Positions 1-6,152 of a DNA stretch of 17,617 nucleotides are shown piece after piece. Under the pieces are notes generated by a model. That model was not told where the DNA came from, made no database searches, and worked only from the letters and a program-made list of their open reading frames with translations. The translations under genes and the position numbers were made by a program. Positions within the stretch are counted from its first letter, which is position 1. Every line of letters begins with the position of its first letter. Source of the stretch: DATJFQ01 sp035495555 (lineage in GTDB: Bacteria > Acidobacteriota > Vicinamibacteria > Vicinamibacterales > 2-12-FULL-66-21); NCBI GenBank assembly GCA_035495555.1, contig DATJFQ010000118.1:1-17617 (forward strand), read 5' to 3'.

Positions 1-2
1 CG

Positions 3-54
3 ATCTTTGCCATCTTTAGATCTTTGCCGTCTTTTGACCTTTGCCGTCTTTGCC
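3..54. repeat. Degenerate 17-bp tandem repeat upstream of urate oxidase
   Basis: Three head-to-tail units begin at 3, 20 and 37: ATCTTTGCCATCTTTAG, ATCTTTGCCGTCTTTTG and ACCTTTGCCGTCTTTGC. They are pyrimidine-rich on the + strand and differ from each other at a few positions. The unit length is not a multiple of three and an in-frame stop (TGA, 35-37) interrupts the urate oxidase frame, so the array is probably non-coding. It touches the window edge and may hold more units upstream. Its last unit overlaps possible TTG starts of the next gene. Confidence 0.7.
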
Positions 55-70
55 TGGAGCGCCTGAATCT

Positions 71-919
71 TTGCTGGGAGAGCACGCATACGGGAAGTCT
101 GGTGTTCGCCTCGTGCAGGTCACCCGTTCGGGCGATCGGGACACGCTGCGCGATTTCACGATCGCGGTCGCCTTCCAGGGCGACTACGCCGCGAGCTACG
201 TCCAGGGCAGCAACTCGGACGTGCTCCCGACGGACACGATGAAGAACACGGTCTACGCGCTCGCCGCACGGGAGCAGCATCTCGCCCCCGAACCGTTCGC
301 GATGACGCTCGGCAACCATTTCCTCGCTCACAACGCACAACTCGCCTGCGCCACCATTGACGTCCAGCAGCATCTCTGGGAACCGATGACCGTCAACGGG
401 CGCGAGCACGGGCAGGCCTTCCTGCGGCGCGGGCCCGACACTCGGACCGCACGGGTCGTCGCACGGCGCGAGCGCATCGAGGTCACGGCGGGAATCGCGG
501 ACCTCGTGATCATGAAGACCGGACACTCCGCCTTCTCCGGCTTCAAACGGGACGAGTTCACGACGCTGGCGGAGACCCGTGATCGGCTGCTGGCGACGTC
601 GATGACGGCAACCTGGCACTACGCGACGCCGTCCGCCGCGTTCGAGCCTGCATGGCACGCGGTCCGGCACGCGCTGCTCGAGACCTTTGCGCGGCACGAG
701 AGCGAGTCGGTCCAGCACACGCTCTACGCGATGGGTGAGGCCGTGCTCGACGCCGCCCCCGACGTCACGGACATTCACATCGTCATGCCCAACCGCCACC
801 ACATCGCCGTCGACGTGCGGCCGTTCCGGAAAGAGCAGGAGACGGCGGAGAGCGCAAGAGTGTTCGTTGCAACGACGGAGCCCTTCGGCCTGATCGAAGG
901 GACGATCCGTCGCCGCTGA
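71..919 (+). CDS. Urate oxidase (uricase)
   Basis: Cofactor-independent oxidase that turns urate, O2 and water into 5-hydroxyisourate and H2O2, the first step of urate breakdown. The protein is close to the usual uricase length of about 290-300 residues and consists of two T-fold halves. Visible family motifs are YGKSGVRL near the N terminus (catalytic Lys), LPTDTMKNTVYAL (catalytic Thr) and PNRHHIAVD near the C terminus (catalytic His), matching the Lys-Thr-His set of fungal uricase. No ATG precedes the conserved YGK motif. The frame is open only from an upstream TGA at 35-37, leaving TTG codons at 41, 50 and 71. I chose 71 because TGGAG at 55-59 sits about 11 bases before it; 41 is the longest alternative and would add 10 residues. 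Allantoinase begins 11 bases downstream, suggesting one operon. Function is nearly certain, the start is not. Confidence 0.95.
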   Translation: MLGEHAYGKSGVRLVQVTRSGDRDTLRDFTIAVAFQGDYAASYVQGSNSDVLPTDTMKNTVYALAAREQHLAPEPFAMTLGNHFLAHNAQLACATIDVQQHLWEPMTVNGREHGQAFLRRGPDTRTARVVARRERIEVTAGIADLVIMKTGHSAFSGFKRDEFTTLAETRDRLLATSMTATWHYATPSAAFEPAWHAVRHALLETFARHESESVQHTLYAMGEAVLDAAPDVTDIHIVMPNRHHIAVDVRPFRKEQETAESARVFVATTEPFGLIEGTIRRR

Positions 920-930
920 CGTCTTGTCAC

Positions 931-2304
931 GTGACCGACCTCGTCGTCCGCAGCGAACGCGTGGTCCTGCCTGGTATCGGTCGCTCCGAAAGCGCGCGCC
1001 GCGCAGCTCGAGTGCAGCCGGCCACCATTCATATCCGGGACGGCCGGATCATGCGCGTGTCGAGCTATGACGATCTGCCCGCGGGCGTGGCGATGCGGGA
1101 CAGTGGCGCGCTGATGGTACTCCCCGGTTTCGTCGACACGCACGTGCACATGAACGACCCGGGACGCGCCGAGTGGGAGGGCGCTGAACACGCCACGGCC
1201 GCCGCGGCCGCCGGCGGGATTACGACCGTCGTCGATATGCCGCTGAACAGCGTGCCTGCGACAACGAGTGTCTCGGCGCTCGAGGCAAAGCGTTCCGCGC
1301 TGACCGGCCGATGCGCGGTGGACGTCGGATTCTGGGGCGGGGTCGTGCCCGGAAACGCAGGAGAGCTTCGTCCACTGGCCCGTGAAGGCGTGCTCGGCTT
1401 CAAGGCATTCTTATCGCCGTCAGGGGTTCCGGAGTTCGAGTCGGTGGCCGATACCGAGCTGTGCGAATCGTTGCCCATCCTCGCGGAGCTCGCGCTTCCA
1501 CTCCTGGTCCACGCCGAATCCCCCTCCGCACTGCAGGTTCCTACAGGCGATGCCCGCGCATATCGAACATGGCTGGCATCACGGCCGCCGGACGCGGAGC
1601 ACCGCGCGATCGAACGACTCATCACCCTGGCAGACGAGTTCAACGCGCACGTTCACGTCGTCCATCTCGCGTCGGGCGATGCGGTGCCGATTCTGCATCA
1701 GGCCAGGAAACGCGGCGTACACGTTTCCGTCGAAACGTGCCCGCACTACCTGACGTTTGCCGCTGAAGAAATTCGTGATGGCGCAACGGCGTTCAAGTGT
1801 GCGCCCCCGATTCGTGAAGCCGGCCACCGCGAACGCCTGTGGCAGGCGCTCGCCGAAGGTGACATCGACCTCATCGCGTCGGACCATTCCCCCGCCCCGC
1901 CGTCGATGAAGTGCATCGACACTGGTGACTGTGTCACCGCGTGGGGCGGCATCGCGTCACTGCAGATGGCGGTGTCCGCCGTCCATACCGGCGCCGCGGC
2001 CCGGGGCTTCTCGATCGAGCGCGTCGTGGAGTGGATGTCCGCCGCACCCGCCCGCCTCGCACGCCTGACCGGGCGGAAGGGCGGAATCGAGGTCGGCGCC
2101 GATGCGGACCTCGTTTTCTGGGATCCGGACACCGAGTTCGTCGTCGACCCGTCCTCGCTCCGGCATCGCCACAGCGTCACCCCGTACTCGGGCATGAAGC
2201 TGCGCGGACGTGCGCGCGCAACGATGCTGCGCGGCCGCGTGATCTTTGAGGACGGAGAGCTGTTGTCTGCCGCGTCCGGACGGATGATAACGTCTGCAGC
2301 ATGA
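931..2304 (+). CDS. allB: Allantoinase
   Basis: Zinc-dependent amidohydrolase of the cyclic amidohydrolase family that opens the hydantoin ring of allantoin to give allantoate. At 457 residues it has the usual allantoinase length. Metal ligands can be placed by motif: His71 and His73 in GFVDTHVHMNDPGR, the carboxylated Lys158 in GFKAFL, His194 in LLVHAES, His245 in VVHLAS and Asp318 in IASDHSP. Further allantoinase signatures are VDMPLNS and ETCPHYL. The start is GTG at 931; no clear ribosome-binding site is visible, but the following LVVRSERVVLPG strand is conserved in the family, so a later start is unlikely. Its stop overlaps the start of the hydroxyisourate hydrolase gene (ATGA), which points to translational coupling. 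Dihydropyrimidinase or hydantoinase is the main alternative, but the uricase context and motifs favour allantoinase. Confidence 0.95.
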   Translation: MTDLVVRSERVVLPGIGRSESARRAARVQPATIHIRDGRIMRVSSYDDLPAGVAMRDSGALMVLPGFVDTHVHMNDPGRAEWEGAEHATAAAAAGGITTVVDMPLNSVPATTSVSALEAKRSALTGRCAVDVGFWGGVVPGNAGELRPLAREGVLGFKAFLSPSGVPEFESVADTELCESLPILAELALPLLVHAESPSALQVPTGDARAYRTWLASRPPDAEHRAIERLITLADEFNAHVHVVHLASGDAVPILHQARKRGVHVSVETCPHYLTFAAEEIRDGATAFKCAPPIREAGHRERLWQALAEGDIDLIASDHSPAPPSMKCIDTGDCVTAWGGIASLQMAVSAVHTGAAARGFSIERVVEWMSAAPARLARLTGRKGGIEVGADADLVFWDPDTEFVVDPSSLRHRHSVTPYSGMKLRGRARATMLRGRVIFEDGELLSAASGRMITSAA

Positions 2305-2645
2305 GCGCAATCACCACGCACGTGCTCGATACGGCACTCGGCCGGCCGGCGAGCGGCGTTCACGTCGAACTCGAGTTGCTCGATCAGACCGCGTGGCGGA
2401 CACTCGCACGCGGCGCAACGGACTCTGATGGACGGTTGCGGACGCTGTTACCCTCGGGCGCGCCTCTCACGCCGGGCGAGTATCGCCTCGTGTTCGATAC
2501 GGAAGAGTATTTCGCGCGCGTCCAATCGAAAAGCTTCTACAAACGCGTGACCGTAGAGTTCACTGTCGCGGCCGGTGTTGAAGCGCATTACCACGTGCCG
2601 CTCCTTCTCAGTCCGTTCGGCTATACCACGTATCGAGGAACATAA
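2301..2645 (+). CDS. 5-hydroxyisourate hydrolase (transthyretin-like)
   Basis: Hydrolyses 5-hydroxyisourate, the product of urate oxidase, to 2-oxo-4-hydroxy-4-carboxy-5-ureidoimidazoline (OHCU). The 114-residue protein has the complete family signature: THVLDTALGRPA at the N terminus (His7), Arg45 in DGRLRTL, HYHVPLLLSP (His96 and His98) and the C-terminal YRGT, a slight variant of the usual YRGS. It has no signal peptide and should be cytoplasmic. Its ATG overlaps the allantoinase stop by four bases. The gene for the next enzyme, OHCU decarboxylase, is not in the window and may lie upstream of position 1 or elsewhere. Confidence 0.95.
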   Translation: MSAITTHVLDTALGRPASGVHVELELLDQTAWRTLARGATDSDGRLRTLLPSGAPLTPGEYRLVFDTEEYFARVQSKSFYKRVTVEFTVAAGVEAHYHVPLLLSPFGYTTYRGT

Positions 2646-2662
2646 GGCCTACAACGCAGCTG

Positions 2663-4066
2663 ATGAACCCGGAGCAGGCTCGATGGCCTGCGCGACAGCT
2701 TATGAAAGCAGGACAACCAAAAGCTTCTCTCGACCGCCGCGCGCTTGCGCCGATTCTGAGGCCGCTCGGGCGCGTCAACCAGGGGCTGGCGCGCGCGTAT
2801 CCGGGCGAGAGCGAAGAGCGTCAGCCCGTTCACACGGTGTACGGAGGCGCGCAACTGTTCAAAGCGGATTCCGCGCGGCGCCTCGGCACGATCGGCCTCG
2901 CGGCACTGAACGAATACGCCGCCGATGGCGCGACGCTCGCGCGGATCCTCGATCTGCCGGCGACGGTCGACGCGGACCTCGTTCGTTCTCGTGTCGCCGC
3001 CAAGCTTGCGCGTGAACCGGTCGAGGACTTCAGAATCGACTTCGAGGATGGCTACGGCAATCGTCCTGATGCTGAAGAGGACGGGCACGCCGCATCAGCG
3101 GCTGCGGAGGTGGCCCGCGGATCCGCGAACGGACTGCTGCCGCCGTTCATCGGCATCCGCATCAAGCCGTTGTCGCGCGAACTGCACGCGCGCGGCCTTC
3201 GCACCCTGGACGTCTTCGTCACGACGCTCGCGCGAGAGACCCGCAGCCGGCTCGTTCCGAACTTCGTCGTGACCGTTCCGAAGGTCATGTCGCCGGGCCA
3301 GGTCGTGGCCGGCGCGGAAGCCTGTGCGGTGCTCGAGCGACGGCTGAAGCTGAAGCCGGGTGCGATTCGGCTCGAGCTGATGATCGAAACGCCGCAATCG
3401 ATCCTCGCCGCCGACGGGACGTCTGCCCTTCGAGCGCTGGTCGCGGCGGGCCGCGGACGCGTGCGCGGCGCGCACTTCGGTACCTACGACTACACGGCGC
3501 TCTGCGGCATCACGGCGGCCTGGCAGCACATGCGGCACCAGGCCTGCGATTTCGCGAAACATATGATGCAGGTCGCGCTCGCGCAGAGCGGCGTGCAGCT
3601 CTCCGATGGCGCGACCAACGTCATGCCGGTGCCGATTCACCGGGTAGCGGAAGGACAATCGTTGACCGGTGCCCAACGGCGCGAGAACGCCGACGCCGTA
3701 CACCGGGCCTGGCGGACCCACTATGACGATGCGATGCATTCGCTCGTGAACGGGTTTTATCAAGGCTGGGATTTGCACCCCGCGCAGCTTCCGACGCGCT
3801 ACACAGCGGTCTACACGTTCTTCCTTTCAGCACTTCCCGCGGCAACCGCGCGGCTGAGAAACTTCGTCGAGAAGGCCGCGCAGGCCACGCTGGTGGGTGA
3901 CGTCTTCGACGACGCGGCGACCGGGCAGGGGCTGTTGAACTTCTTCATCCGCGGCCTCAGCAGCGGCGCGTTGACGCCGGACGAGGCACGCGCGACGGGA
4001 CTATCTCTCGAGGAGCTTCAGACGCGATCGTTCCTGCGGATCCTTGCAGGCCGGCGGCAGCGATAA
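2663..4066 (+). CDS. DUF6986 / HpcH-HpaI-fold aldolase-like protein
   Basis: A 467-residue protein resembling the DUF6986 group of citrate-lyase/aldolase-like TIM barrels, sometimes labelled phosphoenolpyruvate kinase or aldolase in databases. Visible motifs fit that fold: DFRIDFEDGYG (residues 122-132; acidic metal-ligand region), GIRIKPL (164-170), RLELMIETPQS (236-246; Glu metal ligand) and GAHFGTYDYTA (269-279). It begins 17 bases after the hydroxyisourate hydrolase stop and runs the same way, so it is probably the last gene of the ureide operon. I recall such proteins near uricase and allantoin genes in other bacteria, which suggests a role with glyoxylate or a related product, but no substrate can be assigned. 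The start at 2663 has only a distant GAGGAA (2635-2640); ATG 2702 would remove 13 residues. Confidence 0.85.
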   Translation: MNPEQARWPARQLMKAGQPKASLDRRALAPILRPLGRVNQGLARAYPGESEERQPVHTVYGGAQLFKADSARRLGTIGLAALNEYAADGATLARILDLPATVDADLVRSRVAAKLAREPVEDFRIDFEDGYGNRPDAEEDGHAASAAAEVARGSANGLLPPFIGIRIKPLSRELHARGLRTLDVFVTTLARETRSRLVPNFVVTVPKVMSPGQVVAGAEACAVLERRLKLKPGAIRLELMIETPQSILAADGTSALRALVAAGRGRVRGAHFGTYDYTALCGITAAWQHMRHQACDFAKHMMQVALAQSGVQLSDGATNVMPVPIHRVAEGQSLTGAQRRENADAVHRAWRTHYDDAMHSLVNGFYQGWDLHPAQLPTRYTAVYTFFLSALPAATARLRNFVEKAAQATLVGDVFDDAATGQGLLNFFIRGLSSGALTPDEARATGLSLEELQTRSFLRILAGRRQR

Positions 4067-4069
4067 CTG

Positions 4070-4150
4070 CACAACCTCACAACTGCCAACTACACAAGGA
4101 GTTCTTTGAAGTTGACACCTTGGGTAGTTGGAGGTTGTGTTTGCGTAGTT
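4070..4150. repeat. Dispersed hairpin-forming repeat, copy A (convergent junction)
   Basis: This stretch carries nested inverted repeats. CACAACCTC (4070-4078) pairs with GAGGTTGTG (4131-4139), CCAACTAC (4086-4093) with GTAGTTGG (4124-4131), and CAAGG (4095-4099) with CCTTG (4118-4122). It ends in TTGCGTAGTT (4141-4150). A related copy with the same block order is at 17237-17324. Both lie between genes that converge, so the RNA hairpin might act as a bidirectional terminator, although no T-run follows. It could equally be a small mobile or REP-like element. Confidence 0.75.
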
Positions 4151-4166
4151 GATCCCCGTCAGCAGC

Positions 4167-5669
4167 TCAGTGTCTTTCGAACACCGCGATTACATCCTTT
4201 TTGAACGATGCGCGGCTGTCCGGGCGGCTGTAGAACATGTGCCCTCCAGGGTACTCGTGCACCTGCACACGGGTCGGGTCGCCCATCACCGGCATCGCAT
4301 CGACGGTCAGCACCGAGCCCATGAAGGGGCACGAGAGATCGTTCCAGCCGTGCGCGATGAGCACCTGCAGCTTCGGATCCGCGGCAACGGCTTCGCGCAA
4401 ATCGGGTACGGCCCCCTGGCGCAGCGATTGGGCGTTGCGATCCCACCCGCCGGCAACTTCGTAGCTGAGCGCGTTGTAGCGCGCGCTTACCTTCCAGCCG
4501 ACAACCCGGGTGACGAAGTCGACCATCGCGCTGGTCGTCGGCGCGATAATGCTTTCGAGCAGCGGGTCGCTGCTGCGCTGATTGGGCGAGAAGGGATAGG
4601 GGTCGAACGCCGTCACGTTCGAGTCATAGACGCTGCCGATCTTTCCCTGCTCGCGGGCGACCTCGCGCAGATACGCCCCGATCTCGATCCGCCCGCCGGA
4701 GTGGCGCACGAACGCGGGATCGAGTCCCGTCAGGTCGGTCACGCGCTTGACGATGCGATCGAGCGCCTGGGGATCCGAACGGCCCTTCAGCAGGTCGGTC
4801 GCGTACTCGCCGCGGGCGTACGAGATGACGCCGGCCATCGCCTGCGGCGTCAGCGATTTCGTCCGTTCGAGGTGCGCCGCGGCCATCGACGGCAGGTTGA
4901 TGATCCACGCCATCGGTGAGAGATCCTCGTTCTCGTCGATCGACGGATTCAGATAGGGGGAGACGAGAAACAGCCCGTTGATGGCGACGCCGATTTGCGA
5001 CTGCAGATAATGCGTGAGCCGCGGCCCGCGATACCCGCCGTAGCTCTCGCCGATCAGGTATTTGCGCGACTGCAGCCGTTCGTTTTTCACGAGCCAGTCG
5101 AACACCACTCGCGAGAGGTATTCGATGTCCCGATCCGGGTTGTAGAACTCCTTCCGCGTCTCGTCGGCGTTGAGATACGAGCGGCTGAACCCTGTCCCGA
5201 CCGGATCGATGAACACCATGTCCGAGAGGTCGAGCCAGGTGCCCGGGTTGTCCTTCAGCGTCGGCGTGTCCGACGGGCTGTCCCCCGCATCGCCGAACGG
5301 CACGATCTTCGGGCCGATGGCGCCGAGATTCAGGTATACGGACGCGGCGCCGGGGCCGCCGTTGAAGGCAAACGTCACCGGCCGATCGCGACCGTCCATC
5401 GTGTATGAGGTGTAGACGACGTCCGCGCTCTTCTTGCCATCCTTGCCGTAGACGGGGATCGTTCCGACCGTTGCTGTGTACTTCAGCGTCTTCCCGTTCA
5501 GCTGCATTGTCTGGTCGGCGTGCGCGTCTGGGGGAAGCGGCGGGAGCGTTTCGGCTGGTGGGGCGGCGGGCTTTGCCGATGCTGGTTGGGGTGTCTGAGT
5601 GGAGGGCGCTGGGGCCTGCGCCAAAACGGAGGTGGTCCAGGCGGCGAGTAGAAGAACGGCCATTCTCAT
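4167..5669 (-). CDS. Secreted S10-family serine carboxypeptidase-like protein
   Basis: A 500-residue protein with a signal peptide (hydrophobic AVLLLAAWTTSVLA, likely cleavage near residue 18), then a Pro/Ala-rich stretch to about residue 48 and an alpha/beta-hydrolase domain of peptidase family S10. Visible motifs are FNGGPGAAS (102-110; oxyanion region), IDPVGTGFS (154-162), IGESYGG with catalytic Ser209, HGWNDLSCP with Asp444 and PGGHMF with His477. S10 enzymes remove C-terminal residues from peptides; here the site should be the periplasm or outside the cell. It is transcribed away from the blaI-type gene, and the first palindrome of the shared region lies 25 bp upstream of its ATG, so it may share that regulator. 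ATG at 5663 is an alternative start two codons in. No ribosome-binding site is evident. Confidence 0.92.
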   Translation of the reverse strand: MRMAVLLLAAWTTSVLAQAPAPSTQTPQPASAKPAAPPAETLPPLPPDAHADQTMQLNGKTLKYTATVGTIPVYGKDGKKSADVVYTSYTMDGRDRPVTFAFNGGPGAASVYLNLGAIGPKIVPFGDAGDSPSDTPTLKDNPGTWLDLSDMVFIDPVGTGFSRSYLNADETRKEFYNPDRDIEYLSRVVFDWLVKNERLQSRKYLIGESYGGYRGPRLTHYLQSQIGVAINGLFLVSPYLNPSIDENEDLSPMAWIINLPSMAAAHLERTKSLTPQAMAGVISYARGEYATDLLKGRSDPQALDRIVKRVTDLTGLDPAFVRHSGGRIEIGAYLREVAREQGKIGSVYDSNVTAFDPYPFSPNQRSSDPLLESIIAPTTSAMVDFVTRVVGWKVSARYNALSYEVAGGWDRNAQSLRQGAVPDLREAVAADPKLQVLIAHGWNDLSCPFMGSVLTVDAMPVMGDPTRVQVHEYPGGHMFYSRPDSRASFKKDVIAVFERH

Positions 5670-5692
5670 GCGTTCAGCATATCCGGCCCTCG

Positions 5693-5721
5693 TTGCTAAT
5701 TTTTTAGCCGTCTGCTATTTT
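5693..5721 (+). promoter_or_regulatory. Predicted promoter of the blaI-M56 operon
   Basis: TTGCTA at 5693-5698 (-35-like) and TATTTT at 5716-5721 (-10-like) are separated by 17 bases, inside the most AT-rich stretch of the neighbourhood. The -35 box overlaps the first GCTA-N6-TAGC palindrome and the -10 box the second, as expected for a self-repressing operator. The start of transcription would be near 5728, about 37 bases before the ATG at 5765. This is inferred from sequence alone. Confidence 0.5.
5695..5708. promoter_or_regulatory. Putative BlaI-family operator 1
   Basis: The palindrome GCTAATTTTTTAGC has the form GCTA-N6-TAGC. Known BlaI/MecI operators contain CTACA-NN-TGTAG, which has the same CTA-N6-TAG spacing. 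It lies between the divergent S10 gene and the blaI-type gene, over the predicted -35 box, and 19 bases before a second site of the same form. Confidence 0.55.
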
Positions 5722-5727
5722 CGTAGC
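5714..5727. promoter_or_regulatory. Putative BlaI-family operator 2
   Basis: GCTATTTTCGTAGC has the form GCTA-N6-TAGC, and one more base pair on each side (T5713, A5728) makes the arms TGCTA and TAGCA. It covers the predicted -10 box of the blaI promoter. Start-to-start distance from operator 1 is 19 bp, just under two helical turns, which would suit binding of two dimers. Confidence 0.6.
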
Positions 5728-5764
5728 ACCTTTTGGATGTCGTTCACGTCTAACGTTCTTGAAC

Positions 5765-6151
5765 ATGCCGTCGACCCATCGTGATTTGAGCCGCCGCGAG
5801 CGGCAGATTCTGGATATCCTGTTCAAAACGGGCCGCGCCTCAGCCGCGGAGGTGCAGACGGCGCTCCCCGATCCGCCCAGCTATTCAGCCGTGCGGGCGC
5901 TGCTGCGGATTCTCGAAGAGAAGGGGCACGTGCGGCACGAGCAGGACGGCCCGCGCTATGTCTACGCGCCGACGCTCCCGCGCAACAACGCCCAGCGCTC
6001 CGCCCTGCGTCACATTCTTCAGACCTTTTTCAATGGATCGGCCGAGCAGGCCATCTCGGCCCTGCTCGATGACCAGTCCACGAGGCTGTCAAACGCGGAG
6101 CTCGATCGGCTCGCCAGCCTGATCGACCACGCGCGCAAGACCGGAGTTTAA
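5765..6151 (+). CDS. BlaI/MecI/CopY-family transcriptional repressor
   Basis: A 128-residue winged-helix repressor. The N-terminal part LSRRERQILDILFKTGRASAAEV and the segment SYSAVRALLRILEEKGHVRHEQ, followed by GPRYVYAP, match the DNA-binding domain and wing of BlaI. The C-terminal part, with FFNGSAEQAISALL, matches the dimerisation region in which BlaI proteins are cut by their partner protease. In the known system, proteolysis of BlaI set off by the BlaR1 (M56) sensor relieves repression. The M56 gene follows with one base between stop and start. I chose ATG 5765; an in-frame TTG at 5759 would add two residues. No clear Shine-Dalgarno is present. Likely autoregulated through the palindromes at 5695 and 5714. 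Confidence 0.93.
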   Translation: MPSTHRDLSRRERQILDILFKTGRASAAEVQTALPDPPSYSAVRALLRILEEKGHVRHEQDGPRYVYAPTLPRNNAQRSALRHILQTFFNGSAEQAISALLDDQSTRLSNAELDRLASLIDHARKTGV

Positions 6152-6152
6152 C

